NCBI GenBank assembly: GCA_964236465.1
Contig: CAXSBZ010000012.1
Span: forward strand, 1-64,000
Length of the DNA stretch: 64,000 bases
Direction of reading: 5' to 3'
From: Mucilaginibacter_A sp964236465
GTDB lineage: Bacteria > Bacteroidota > Bacteroidia > Sphingobacteriales > Sphingobacteriaceae
In this document: positions 16,929 to 27,509 of the stretch, in pieces
Position numbering within the stretch: position 1 is the stretch's first letter
Layout: the number at the start of each line of letters is the position of its first letter
Made by a program: the position numbers and the translations under genes
Notes under the pieces: generated by a model
Database searches by the model: none
Seen by the model: the letters and a program-made list of their open reading frames with translations, nothing else
Told to the model about the DNA's origin: nothing

Positions 16929-17324
16929 TTACAAATTCGGAAGCAAATACCACAACAACAACAAGCTGACCAAAACGATGGCTACCGTAACGCCAAGTGA
17001 TAATGCAAACGATGGCTGATATGCTTTTTTTAGCAGCTGTTTTTCGGTGCGCAGATAATGAAAATAGCTTAATAACGCTACCACTGCACCCAAAGCCACC
17101 AGCACAATACCGATAGAGGAAGAAAAACCCTTGCCCGGCAGCATCCCTTTTCCACCCAAAACAACAGATAACTGCTTGATAAACAGCGAAAACTTTACCA
17201 CCACAAAACCAAAACCCATCAGCGCAATACTGGTGCGTATCCAAGCCAGGAAAGTACGTTCATTTGCCAAATGATCACTTGGGCTGATGCTTGGTTTGCT
17301 TAGTTCAGGGTTTTGTTCTTCCAT
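16929..17324 (-). CDS. YidH/DUF202 family membrane protein
   Basis: About 131 residues from the ATG at 17324 (an upstream in-frame start at 17384 would add residues that do not belong to the family). The N-terminal LANERTFLAWIRTSIALMGFGFVVVKF (about 19-45) is the DUF202 signature, and further membrane helices lie at about 73-95 and 108-128. Function unknown; the family forms small inner-membrane proteins. It lies in the same direction as the TsdA-like gene, 93 bases upstream of it. Confidence 0.82.
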   Translation of the reverse strand: MEEQNPELSKPSISPSDHLANERTFLAWIRTSIALMGFGFVVVKFSLFIKQLSVVLGGKGMLPGKGFSSSIGIVLVALGAVVALLSYFHYLRTEKQLLKKAYQPSFALSLGVTVAIVLVSLLLLWYLLPNL

Positions 17325-17390
17325 CGGGATAAAAATGAGTAAGCTAAATTTTGAAAATTGTAAAATTGTAAAATTGTATTTCAAAACAAA

Positions 17391-17412
17391 AAGCCTGATT
17401 GCTCAGGCTTTG
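17391..17412 (-). terminator. Terminator of the metal-binding (HMA) gene
   Basis: AAAGCCTGA and TCAGGCTTT arms (17391-17399, 17404-17412) with a four-base loop; on the minus strand the stem is followed by a T-rich tract (TTTTTGTTTTG). It lies 11 bases after the stop at 17423. Confidence 0.75.
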
Positions 17413-17422
17413 CTTGTGGTTT

Positions 17423-17635
17423 TTAAATACTTTGGGATTGGAAGCCAATGCTTTTTAAAGCCTGGTTGACTTGTTGCGACGTTACATTTTTATCCGCATT
17501 TACGGTCAGCGTTTTGTCGCTGTTGGCCGTATCTACCTGCCAGTTTGCAATGCCTTGCAAACTATTTAATACCGGCGTTACTTTGGCCACGCAACCGCCG
17601 CAATTGATGTTGGTTTTGAATTTTAAAGTTTCCAT
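17423..17635 (-). CDS. Heavy-metal-associated (HMA) domain protein, copper-chaperone-like
   Basis: About 70 residues from the ATG at 17635 (an in-frame TTG at 17644 is less likely). One ferredoxin-like HMA fold: METLKFKTNINCGGCVAKVTPVLNSL, with the metal site NCGGC near residues 10-14, and a second half TLTVNADKNVTSQQVNQALKSIGF. CxxC binds Cu(I) or Zn(II) and passes it to a partner ATPase. No CopA-type ATPase is seen in this window. It is a single-gene unit with its own terminator. Confidence 0.85.
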   Translation of the reverse strand: METLKFKTNINCGGCVAKVTPVLNSLQGIANWQVDTANSDKTLTVNADKNVTSQQVNQALKSIGFQSQSI

Positions 17636-17701
17636 GCTGATCAAATTAAAAAATAATTAATGTAAATATTGCTTGCTTCTTTTTTGTTGGATACAAAACC
17701 G

Positions 17702-17779
17702 ATGCTTCTTTTATCAACCTAAAATTCAAAGTGTTTTTGTACCGGAGCCATCCAAGTTTTAGGTCGATAAAAGAAGCAT
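17702..17779. repeat. Long, nearly perfect inverted pair of the dispersed 12-mer
   Basis: GATGCTTCTTTTATC (17701-17715) pairs exactly with GATAAAAGAAGCATC (17766-17780), and the match continues through the flanking CCTAAAA on each side to about 24 bases with one mismatch. It lies in the 368-base gap between the HMA gene (minus) and the exchanger gene (plus), i.e. between divergent genes, so it is not a terminator. The rest of the gap is AT-rich with no gene seen. Confidence 0.8.
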
Positions 17780-18003
17780 CCAATTAGCAACAGCAAATCA
17801 AAACGCAATCAAATTTTCTATACAAATCTATCAGTTTATATAGTTTTAATTTTACATCTTTCGGCCAAAATTTTATACAATCTTAATCCTGGTTTTTTAA
17901 ATTTCTATTTAAAAAATTCGAGCACGCTTTAAATCTCACAAAATATAATATTCCGATTTTACTTATTGTGAAGATTGTTTTCTACCTTTTCCGCAAAAAT
18001 TCC

Positions 18004-19056
18004 ATGGATATTTCCACGCTTTCTTTTCCGCTTTTAGCCCTGATATTTATCGTTGCTGCTGTGGCCATCTGGTTTGCGGGCATCAAAATTTCGGATACCA
18101 CCGATGCAATTTCCAAACATTTTGGGATCGGCGAAGCTTTGGGCGGATTGATTATTCTGGCTATCGTTACCAATTTGCCCGAAATGGTGATTGTAATTAC
18201 AGCTGCCCTAAAAAATGATCTGGGTTTGGCCATTGGCAATGTTTTGGGCGGAATCGCGATCCAAACGGTGGTTTTGGTGGTTTTGGATGCGTTTGGTTTG
18301 GGCAAAAAAGATCCACTCACTTACCGTGCTGTTTCGCTGGTGCTGGTGCTGGAAGCGGTTTTGGTGCTGGCCATATTGTCTTTGGTGGTGATGGGGCATC
18401 AGTTGCCTGCAAAGCTTATTTTCTGGCACCTTACACCAGCTGATTTACTGATATTGCTTTTTTGGATCGTGAGTGTAAAACTTATCAGTAAAGCCAAAAA
18501 TAATTTGCCCTGGGTAAATAAAGATGCAGCTGATCCGCAAAAAGTACCTGCAAAACCTGCCAGCCGGCCCGATGATCAGCCTAAAAAACCCATCAGCAAA
18601 ATCATTGTAGTTTTTTTGATTAGTGCGGTAATTACGCTTATGGCCGGCGTAGCACTGGAGGTCAGCAGTGATGCCATGGCTAAACACATGGGTATGCAGG
18701 GCGTACTTTTTGGGGCGACGGTTTTGGCAGCAGCAACTTCTTTACCCGAAGTTTCAACCGGGCTGGCTTCGGTAAAACTAAAAGATTATGACTTGGCCAT
18801 TAGCGATATTTTTGGCGGAAATGCTTTTTTACCGATACTTTTTTTGCTTGCCAGCCTGATCTCCGGAAAAGCAGTTTTGCCGATGGCGCAAAAATCAGAT
18901 ATTTATCTCACCGGTTTAGGGATGCTGCTGACCACGATTTACATTTACGGACTTATCTTCCGCCCGCGACGCCAGATTTTAAGAATGGGTATCGATTCGT
19001 TACTGGTTTTGATCATCTACTTTGTTGGGATTGCGGGCTTGTTTTTCATCAGCTAA
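18004..19056 (+). CDS. Sodium/calcium (cation) antiporter, CaCA family
   Basis: About 350 residues. ATG at 18004 (MDISTLSF) gives the standard N-terminus; an in-frame GTG at 17968 is possible. Ten or eleven membrane helices in two inverted halves, each with the CaCA alpha-repeat core: ALGGLIILAIVTNLPEMVIV (about 45-64) and FGATVLAAATSLPEVSTGLAS (about 237-257), with acidic residues (Glu) that bind the cation. A hydrophilic loop (about 180-200, Pro/Lys-rich) separates the halves. Likely exchanges Ca2+ or another cation for Na+ or H+. The stop codon is the TAA of a dispersed 12-mer (19054-19065). Confidence 0.87.
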   Translation: MDISTLSFPLLALIFIVAAVAIWFAGIKISDTTDAISKHFGIGEALGGLIILAIVTNLPEMVIVITAALKNDLGLAIGNVLGGIAIQTVVLVVLDAFGLGKKDPLTYRAVSLVLVLEAVLVLAILSLVVMGHQLPAKLIFWHLTPADLLILLFWIVSVKLISKAKNNLPWVNKDAADPQKVPAKPASRPDDQPKKPISKIIVVFLISAVITLMAGVALEVSSDAMAKHMGMQGVLFGATVLAAATSLPEVSTGLASVKLKDYDLAISDIFGGNAFLPILFLLASLISGKAVLPMAQKSDIYLTGLGMLLTTIYIYGLIFRPRRQILRMGIDSLLVLIIYFVGIAGLFFIS

Positions 19057-19065
19057 AAGAAGCAT
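19054..19065 (+). repeat. Dispersed 12-mer supplying the exchanger's stop codon
   Basis: TAAAAGAAGCAT; its first three bases are the stop codon of the cation exchanger. Together with the copy at the next gene's start it brackets the 63-base intergenic gap. Confidence 0.75.
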
Positions 19066-19119
19066 TACCCGAATTTAACTTTAGCTTTAAAAATCAATGC
19101 GCTATATTTTTTTGATTTT

Positions 19120-20544
19120 ATGCCGATAAAAACAGCACAGCCTGGAACTGAAAAAAATCCCAAACCTTCTTTAGAGCACTACCTGATATTCAGGCAGCTG
19201 CTGCGCTGGACGGTGCTGGTTATTCCGGTTGCCATCGTCATCGGCAGTTTGGTGGCTTTTTTTTTATGGCTGTTGGGCTGGGCCATTCATTACCGTTTTG
19301 CGCATCCCTGGCTGTTGTTTTTGCTGCCTTTTGCCGGGGTTTTGATTCATTTTATGTATCAGTTCACAGGCCGATCAGCCGAAAAAGGGAACAACCTGAT
19401 CATGGAAGAAATTCATCAGCCGGGCGGCGGCGTGCCCTGGCAAATGGCTCCGCTGGTTCTCATTACAACTATCATTACCCATTTATTCGGCGGTTCGGCC
19501 GGGCGCGAAGGAACGGCCGTACAGATTGGCGGCAGCATGGCCGGTTTAATGGGCAGCTGGTTGAAGTTGGAGCAAACGGAAGTAAAACTGATCCTGACCG
19601 CCGGTGTTGCTGCCGGTTTCGGGGCCGTTTTTGGTACGCCGCTCACCGGTGCATTATTTGCTTTGGAAGTGCTGAGTATCGGCCAAATAAAATATGACGC
19701 GTTATTGCCAGCCCTGATGGCCAGCTTAGTTGCAGACATAACGGTTTCGGCCTGGGGCGTTCAGCACACGGCTTATCACATTGATATTTTGGCCAAAACG
19801 CCTTATTTATGGTCAAAGTATATCAGTTTAGATCTTCTTTTATTGCTGAAAGTAATCTTTGCTTCGGCCTTGTTCGGCTTGGCGAGCTATGTGTTTTCTA
19901 TTTTAGTGCATGAGATCAAAACCTTCTTTTTAAGTTTGGTTTCCCGCAAATGGCTAATTCCGTTTTTGGGCGGATTGCTCATCATCGCGCTGACTTATCT
20001 GCTGGGCAAACCGGATTATTTGAGTTTAGGTGTTGATCCGCAATATCCCGGTGCCGTTACTATTCCGTCGGCTTTTCATGCTGGCGGTTCGGATACCTGG
20101 AGCTGGATGTGGAAAACAATTTTCACCGCGGTAACACTTGGCACCGGCTTTAAAGGCGGCGAGGTAACGCCGCTTTTTTACATTGGTGCCACACTTGGAA
20201 ACACTTTATCGCTGCTGCTAAATGCGCCTGTCAGTTTGTTTGCCGCCTTAGGTTTCATTGCCGTTTTTGCCGGAGCAACCAACACACCACTGGCTTGTAC
20301 TTTTATGGGAATCGAGCTTTTTGGCGGCGAACATGCGCTGCTTTTTGCGGTGGCTTGTTTTACCGCTTATTTTTTCAGTGGCCACAGCGGTATTTACAGT
20401 TCTCAACGCATAGCCGTTCCTAAAGTAACCGATGCTTCTTTTATCGACGAAAAATCATTGTCAGATGCCGGTGAACGACGTGGTTATTTTCATCAAAAAA
20501 TCAGTAAATACGGATTTGGTTTGAAAACAAAACAAGAAGATTAA
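19120..20544 (+). CDS. Voltage-gated chloride channel/H+-Cl- antiporter (ClC) family protein
   Basis: 474 residues, about 10-12 membrane helices. ClC signatures: GGSAGREGTAVQIGGSMAG (second selectivity motif GxEGT, about 127-145), GFGAVFGTPLTGALFALEV (about 167-185) and TGFKGGEVTPLFYIGATLGN (about 347-366). ClC proteins move chloride, or related anions such as fluoride or nitrate, with or without protons. The ATG at 19120 lies inside the flank of a one-mismatch dispersed 12-mer (19127-19138), so the first codons (MPIKTA) are encoded by the repeat. No other ATG or good start precedes the first helix. A second exact copy (20432-20443) lies in the C-terminal coding part. Confidence 0.88.
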   Translation: MPIKTAQPGTEKNPKPSLEHYLIFRQLLRWTVLVIPVAIVIGSLVAFFLWLLGWAIHYRFAHPWLLFLLPFAGVLIHFMYQFTGRSAEKGNNLIMEEIHQPGGGVPWQMAPLVLITTIITHLFGGSAGREGTAVQIGGSMAGLMGSWLKLEQTEVKLILTAGVAAGFGAVFGTPLTGALFALEVLSIGQIKYDALLPALMASLVADITVSAWGVQHTAYHIDILAKTPYLWSKYISLDLLLLLKVIFASALFGLASYVFSILVHEIKTFFLSLVSRKWLIPFLGGLLIIALTYLLGKPDYLSLGVDPQYPGAVTIPSAFHAGGSDTWSWMWKTIFTAVTLGTGFKGGEVTPLFYIGATLGNTLSLLLNAPVSLFAALGFIAVFAGATNTPLACTFMGIELFGGEHALLFAVACFTAYFFSGHSGIYSSQRIAVPKVTDASFIDEKSLSDAGERRGYFHQKISKYGFGLKTKQED

Positions 20545-20576
20545 TGACAAACAAGAAATTAATGCTAAACCAGCCA

Positions 20577-20635
20577 AATTGCCACGGCCTTCAGGCCGTG
20601 GATTACAGGCAATTTAAATGGCTTTAGCCAAAATA
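20577..20635 (+). repeat. Solo half of the REPIN-like element
   Basis: AATTGCCACGGCCTTCAGG with the palindrome CCACGGCCTTCAGGCCGTGG (20582-20601), followed about 18 bases later by GGCTTTAGCCAAAATAG, itself a short palindrome. The same pair of hairpins occurs four more times in this window, as two inverted composites. It lies between the convergent ClC and GH3 genes. Confidence 0.75.
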
Positions 20636-20675
20636 GCCGAAAAGAAATTTAAACAGGTTTTTAAGTATTTGTAAG

Positions 20676-20684
20676 ATGCTTCTT

Positions 20685-20687
<3 letters not shown>
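20676..20687 (-). repeat. Dispersed 12-mer overlapping the GH3 stop codon
   Basis: ATGCTTCTTTTA; on the minus strand the TAA of TAAAAGAAGCAT is the stop codon of the beta-glucosidase gene (20685-20687). Confidence 0.75.
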
Positions 20688-22895
<2,208 letters not shown>

Positions 22896-23028
22896 ATAGA
22901 TTATAATTGAATCAGGCAGAACAGGTTTTAGTTTTGATAATGCTTCTTTTAGCACTTAAAAATTGAAATGTTATTTTTATAGCGAAGTTGTTTAAAAGAA
23001 ACTACCAAAAAAACCAAGCATAAATTAT

Positions 23029-23069
23029 AAAACCCTTAACTTACTGCTTGTCAGTAGATTAAGGGTTTT
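23029..23069 (-). terminator. Hairpin downstream of tRNA-Ser
   Basis: AAAACCCTTAA and TTAAGGGTTTT arms (23029-23039, 23059-23069) make an 11-bp perfect stem with a 19-base loop, beginning five bases after the tRNA 3' end on the minus strand. The following tract is T/A-rich but not a pure U-run. Confidence 0.55.
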
Positions 23070-23074
23070 CTCCG

Positions 23075-23161
23075 CGGAGAAAGAGGGATTCGAACCCTCG
23101 GTACAGTTGCCCGTACACCAGCTTTCCAAGCTGGCTCATTCGACCACTCTGACATCTCTCC
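23075..23161 (-). tRNA. tRNA-Ser (GGA anticodon)
   Basis: Read on the minus strand: acceptor 5' GGAGAGA pairs with 3' TTTCTCC (one G-T pair), anticodon stem CCAGC/GCTGG with loop TTGGAAA (anticodon GGA, reads UCC/UCU), a long variable arm (GTACGGGCAACTGTAC) as in class II tRNAs, and T-loop GGTTCGAATCC. Length 87 bases, discriminator G as expected for Ser. The CCA end is not encoded. Confidence 0.95.
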
Positions 23162-23283
23162 TGTTTTTGCGACGGCGAATGTAGGGTTTTCCTGCTTCAA
23201 ACCCAATAAATTTTGCAATTGGTTGGAGTAATAAGTTTAAACAACCTCAAGCTTGATGAGCTTACACCACCAAACAGAAAATG

Positions 23284-23880
23284 CTATTTTATGGCGGCAA
23301 TAGCGGCTGTATAGTCCGGCTCCTGGCCTATTTCGGGCACTTGCTGCTCGTAAACAATTTTACCTGCCGGATCAATTACAATTACGGCACGGCTTAGTAA
23401 ACCCTTCATCGGCCCGTCGGCTATTTTAACGCCATAAACACTTCCGAAATCACTCCTGAAATCAGAAAGCATCACTACATTGCTGATGCCTTCGGCACCA
23501 CAAAATTGTTTCTGAGCAAAAGGCAGGTCTTTGGAAATACAAAGCACAGTGGCATTTTTCAAGCCTGCCGCATCTTCATTAAATTTCCGTACAGACCGCG
23601 AGCAAACGCCGGTATTTACACTGGGGAAAATGTTCATGATTACGTATTTGCCTTTATAATCGGCAAAAGTTTTGTCTGCCAGGTCAACGCCGGTTAAGGT
23701 GAAGCTTTTAACAGGTGTGCCCACAGCGGGCAGTTTTCCGATGGTGTGGATGGGTTTGCCGCCCAGAGTAATGGCTGTGCCCATTGTATTTTGTGCAAAA
23801 GAAGCGGTTGCAACCAGCAGGCTGGCCAAAGCGGTAAAAAGTATTTTACGGCACCAGGCAGCTTTGTTTTTGTTTGTCAT
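23284..23880 (-). CDS. Secreted thiol peroxidase (Tpx, atypical 2-Cys peroxiredoxin)
   Basis: About 198 residues from the ATG at 23880. This start gives a signal peptide (RKILFTALASLLVATASFAQ) and I reject the 67-residue upstream extension. The mature part is a full Tpx: FPSVNTGVCSRSVRKFNEDA with peroxidatic Cys93, and FAQKQFCGAEGI with resolving Cys127, the same 34-residue spacing as in E. coli Tpx. It reduces peroxides, including lipid hydroperoxides, using thioredoxin-type donors. Most Tpx proteins are cytoplasmic or periplasmic without such a clear leader. A -7-like TACATTTG (23912-23919, minus) lies 32 bases upstream of the start codon. Confidence 0.88.
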   Translation of the reverse strand: MTNKNKAAWCRKILFTALASLLVATASFAQNTMGTAITLGGKPIHTIGKLPAVGTPVKSFTLTGVDLADKTFADYKGKYVIMNIFPSVNTGVCSRSVRKFNEDAAGLKNATVLCISKDLPFAQKQFCGAEGISNVVMLSDFRSDFGSVYGVKIADGPMKGLLSRAVIVIDPAGKIVYEQQVPEIGQEPDYTAAIAAIK

Positions 23881-24017
23881 GTTGTTTTTAGATTGGTTAT
23901 TTAAGATGGGGCAAATGTAATTATAAAGTGTGCTTTTCATATCTTTTTGCCTGATCAAAAATAGGTTGATAAAAGAAGTATGTTTATTAAAGCAAACCTG
24001 CGGTTGCTGGATATTAC

Positions 24018-24043
24018 GTTCTTTTCCCTTGATGGAAAAGAAC
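24018..24043. repeat. Hairpin of the GTTCTTTT family, copy 1
   Basis: GTTCTTTTCC-CTTGAT-GGAAAAGAAC, a perfect 10-bp stem, followed by a GC-rich segment (CACCTCCGGGCGGCATTCAG and on to about 24120) that recurs in degenerate form next to copy 3. Confidence 0.75.
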
Positions 24044-24310
24044 CAAAAGATCAAGAATGCCGAATCACCTCCGGGCGGCATTCAGCCCCACGCGCCTGGG
24101 TGGCTACCTTGCAAACTGCCCTGCCAGTTTAATAAAGTAAGTACATCCTTCTTAAATCCACCTAATTTATACCGATAAAAGAAGCATCCGAAACAAAACT
24201 GTTCAACGACGTAAGATAACAACCAGGACATTCCAAAGCGACAGGTCTGCGCCCAGGTGGGCAGGCCCGACAAAACGCCCGGAGGGATCGGGTTTGTCTT
24301 GAATTCGTTG

Positions 24311-24336
24311 GTTCTTTTTGTTCAAGCAAAAAGAAC
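24311..24336. repeat. Hairpin of the GTTCTTTT family, copy 2
   Basis: GTTCTTTTTG-TTCAAG-CAAAAAGAAC, a perfect 10-bp stem. The preceding GC-rich part (about 24235-24300) contains GCGCCCAGGTGGGCAGG and CCCGGAGG, resembling in inverted form the GC-rich segment after copies 1 and 3, so this copy points the other way. Confidence 0.7.
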
Positions 24337-24395
24337 ATCATGCAAGCAACCGCAGGTTTGCTTAATTCGTTAACGGGTCTTCGCGCTACTTTTAC

Positions 24396-24421
24396 GTTCT
24401 TTTGTCTTGATATAAAAGAAC
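24396..24421. repeat. Hairpin of the GTTCTTTT family, copy 3
   Basis: GTTCTTTTGT-CTTGAT-ATAAAAGAAC, 10-bp stem with one wobble pair, followed by GCCTCCGGGTGACATTCAGC and further sequence similar to that after copy 1. Confidence 0.7.
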
Positions 24422-24556
24422 CAACGAGATTAGGCACTCTGGATCGCCTCCGGGTGACATTCAGCCCTTCGCACTGGGGTGGCTATCTTCCAAATTTGCT
24501 TGTCCTATGTACAAATTGGCGGACTAAATTTCATTCCGAAAAGCCAGGTTGCTATA

Positions 24557-24588
24557 AACCAACAAGGTTTTTAAAACCTTGTTGGTTT
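24557..24588. repeat. Perfect 32-base palindrome
   Basis: AAACCAACAAGGTTTT followed immediately by its exact reverse complement. Such AACCAACAAGGTTT palindromes are common between genes in this group; it could act as a terminator. Confidence 0.75.
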
Positions 24589-24752
24589 TGTCCCACCAAT
24601 TTAAAATAGGCCAACAGAATGTTAATGGTATAGCCGACGCTTAAAGCTTGTTTATAAAAGAAGCATTGTATTGTAAAACGGGATCACATATCCCAAGCTC
24701 AAAGGACGGAATTAACAAATTCCGACCTGCAAGTGATCTGCTGTTTTCCAAA

Positions 24753-27509
24753 TCACTCAAAATACCTAAACTTCTCAACCAACAACCGATAAATTTCAGC
24801 TTTCACATTTTTTGTAAGCTTTATAACTTCGATAAACAATTCAATCAAATCATGCAAACCTTCCTGTTCTGCATATTTTCTGATTTGTATCAAACCGCTG
24901 TACGGTGTCAAGAAATCAGGATAATCAAAGTATTTAAAATACGGTTCGTTTTGCAAACCAACATTGTATAAGTATTGGCCTTTGCAATAATTCAAGTTCC
25001 AATAACGGTAAAGTTCTTTTATTTTTTCGGTTAGTAAAAACGCTGCGTCAGGTTCTTTTACAATTGCTGCATCTAAAGTTGTACTCCAAAAACTGTTTTT
25101 ATTAGTTGGGCAAAGCGGATTATCAACAAAAACTTCCGGTGCTTCTTTTACCGGATTATTTTCTTCAAACTTGGTAACTACACAACGGTTCTCTGCCAGT
25201 ACAAAAGCGAAACACAACGAATACCAATAGCTTTCTGATTTTGGTTTAATTTGTGGTGGCCAAATATCATACTGGTTTGCCCAAACCGGATAAGCGCCAT
25301 TCAATGCTTTTGTAATGGCAAACCAAGTAAATGTTGCTTTGGCTGAAGCTAAATCATATGCACAATATGCATATTTATCTTGTGGGCCATTTTGGATTTT
25401 TGTTAGATTAGTATCTATAAAAGTTGGACGAGCTTGAATCCAAACTCGATCTGGTTGATTAGTCATTCTACTTAGAGTATCTTGTTTTACTCTACACGGA
25501 GTACAATCATCCATAAAACCTATAAATTCACCTGTGGGAAAGCCGCATCTTCTATTTAATTCAAAATGCCGAATGGTATTGTTTAAAGGGAAACCACTTA
25601 CAATTTTATTCTTTTCAGAATCTTTTTTAGAGGTACTAAAGTCGTATCTGGTTTGTTTTATCTGTTTTTCTCCTTTCTTCAAAAGAGGAAGAATACTTCT
25701 TATATCTCCTTTCTTATTATTTAAAGTTATTTCCGATACTGTTTTTAGCACCTTAAATAATTCTTTTTCTACTTTTTCATCTTCATCGTTCCAGTTGATG
25801 TTAAGGTCTGGCCGGCTCAAATGTGTTAAATCGCTCACCATTACTTCGTTTTCATTTCCGGCTTCATTTGGTTCATAAGCCCAAATGGTAAAAGCCAAAG
25901 GCCATTTGCCGTCCAGTTTAAACCATTCGTTGCTGGTTACAATAAAACCGTTGTGATATTTAAAATGCTGGTCCCAAACTTTGCGGAAAGCAACGTAAGT
26001 TGGCCGCGGAATTAACCAGGAAGTTGGCGTAAAAACCATTACAATAGGTTTCAAATCTGAGTTTTGCAGATTTTGCGCCTTAGACATATTGATGATCTGT
26101 CCTAAAAAAGCGAGATAACGCTCTTTGCCTGCATCTTCTCCGGTTAGTTTAAGTATAGAAGGATCGATCTCGTAATGCGATTCGGTTTGCTCGCGCACTT
26201 CCTGTTTTTCGTCAGTATTTTTGTAAGGCGGGTTTAACAAAAAAGCGATTGGTTTATCCAACGCTACATTTGTCAGCCTTAATTCTTTTGTTAATTCCGC
26301 CAGGTAATCAGCCGCCGGATGATCGATAAAATTTAAGCCTTTGTTGGAAGAAGTTTTTGGAATGATGGTAAAGCCGGTTTCCAAATGAAAAGGGTCAGCT
26401 TTCATCCGTCGTTCAATTGTACGAAGCAAATCCGGTTGTAATTCCGAAACAATTTTATGTTTCAACTTACCGCGCCAACTGCTTACCAAATTGCCAGAAC
26501 CGGCAGCCGGATCAAACACAATATAATCTTCATTGATATTTCCGGGGAAATGATGTTTGGCAAACCACAAAGCAAACTTGCTCAAGTTGCGATCGGTAAA
26601 AAAGATACCATGTTGTTTTACATATTCAGGATCGATGACTGCCATAACTTCATCAAAGCGACTGAAGTAATAATCAGCTGTTAAACCGCTGCCTTCATTG
26701 GTAAAAACGTATTGTGTTTGGATAAACTTTTTGAAATCATGAACGTGTTTAGGAACGATTTGAACAGTTTCGCTCATCCGGTTTCCTTTAAACCCAACTA
26801 CACGAATTTCACCGTTTTCTGTTTCGGCTACAGTTGAGGTAATATCCCAATAAGGTACAATTGCATAAAAAGCATGTACGGCATCAATCGGATGTTCAAA
26901 AAAGCGTTTCATCCGCTCGATAGCATCAATAAAGTTGTGTGTATTAATTTGTAACCTGTCCGAATCCAGGTTATTCAAAATCTTTAGTATTTCAAAAGAT
27001 TCTACAGTCAGGTTTCGTGCACCGGCAAAAATATCACCTTCTAAATCTTTTGGTTCCAGCCAGTAAAAAGCTGCATTTTTAATTTCTATTTTATTTGCAG
27101 CGTTAGTTTTTCGGGCATTTTCTTTTCCTACAACATTTGGTGCCAATTGTACACTTGCTGTATGTGCTAAAATAGTTGCATATTCCGGTAGTTTGTTTAG
27201 CTTCCAAATGCCAACGTACTTGTGTGCAATAACGATAATGGTATTGTAGGTTAAACCAAATTTACGCTGATAATGCAGTGCTTGATAAAAACCTTCCGTC
27301 CATTGCTGAAAAGTTGATTTTGATTCGATGATCAATGCGCCTTCTACATAACCATCTGCGCCGTTTGCATCGCCTTCAATTTTAAATTTGTCTTTAAAAA
27401 GTTTTAGGAATAGCGGATATAAATAATGCTGACGTGATTTTTCGCCACTTGCGCTTTTTAAGTATTCTTTCAGCTTTTCAAGTTCGTCGCCAAAGGTTTG
27501 TTTTGCCAT
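24753..27509 (-). CDS. Single-chain restriction endonuclease-methyltransferase (type IIG-like)
   Basis: About 918 residues from the ATG at 27509. N-terminal module (1-150) has a PD-(D/E)xK-like nuclease pattern: GADGYVEGALIIESKS with Asp52, Glu62 and Lys64. A helical region follows, then an N6-adenine methylase: SAM motif I VFDPAAGSGN (331-340) and catalytic LLNPPYK (NPPY, 426-429). The C-terminal 350 residues probably hold target recognition. The layout fits Eco57I-type enzymes that cut and methylate with one chain; no separate specificity or methylase gene is adjacent. The gene contains no exact dispersed 12-mer (only one one-mismatch copy at 25139-25150) and follows a repeat block, which suggests import. 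Confidence 0.82.
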   Translation of the reverse strand: MAKQTFGDELEKLKEYLKSASGEKSRQHYLYPLFLKLFKDKFKIEGDANGADGYVEGALIIESKSTFQQWTEGFYQALHYQRKFGLTYNTIIVIAHKYVGIWKLNKLPEYATILAHTASVQLAPNVVGKENARKTNAANKIEIKNAAFYWLEPKDLEGDIFAGARNLTVESFEILKILNNLDSDRLQINTHNFIDAIERMKRFFEHPIDAVHAFYAIVPYWDITSTVAETENGEIRVVGFKGNRMSETVQIVPKHVHDFKKFIQTQYVFTNEGSGLTADYYFSRFDEVMAVIDPEYVKQHGIFFTDRNLSKFALWFAKHHFPGNINEDYIVFDPAAGSGNLVSSWRGKLKHKIVSELQPDLLRTIERRMKADPFHLETGFTIIPKTSSNKGLNFIDHPAADYLAELTKELRLTNVALDKPIAFLLNPPYKNTDEKQEVREQTESHYEIDPSILKLTGEDAGKERYLAFLGQIINMSKAQNLQNSDLKPIVMVFTPTSWLIPRPTYVAFRKVWDQHFKYHNGFIVTSNEWFKLDGKWPLAFTIWAYEPNEAGNENEVMVSDLTHLSRPDLNINWNDEDEKVEKELFKVLKTVSEITLNNKKGDIRSILPLLKKGEKQIKQTRYDFSTSKKDSEKNKIVSGFPLNNTIRHFELNRRCGFPTGEFIGFMDDCTPCRVKQDTLSRMTNQPDRVWIQARPTFIDTNLTKIQNGPQDKYAYCAYDLASAKATFTWFAITKALNGAYPVWANQYDIWPPQIKPKSESYWYSLCFAFVLAENRCVVTKFEENNPVKEAPEVFVDNPLCPTNKNSFWSTTLDAAIVKEPDAAFLLTEKIKELYRYWNLNYCKGQYLYNVGLQNEPYFKYFDYPDFLTPYSGLIQIRKYAEQEGLHDLIELFIEVIKLTKNVKAEIYRLLVEKFRYFE

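Larger units (their letters stand above)
22896..23283. other. Gap around tRNA-Ser, 388 bases
   Basis: Holds a dispersed 12-mer with flank (22940-22951) in the GH3 leader, a terminator-like hairpin (23029-23069) and the tRNA-Ser gene (23075-23161). No protein gene seen. Confidence 0.6.
23881..24752. other. Repeat-rich non-coding stretch, 872 bases
   Basis: No convincing gene. It contains three dispersed 12-mers (23970-23981, 24176-24187, 24655-24666), three related hairpins with adjacent GC-rich copies (24018-24043, 24311-24336, 24396-24421) and one perfect 32-base palindrome (24557-24588). Open frames here are short and made of repeat sequence. Confidence 0.65.

Noticed and set aside
24082..24609. 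Several open frames of 60-90 codons in the repeat block
   Set aside because: They consist of hairpin and GC-rich repeat sequence, lack consistent codon use and overlap each other on both strands.
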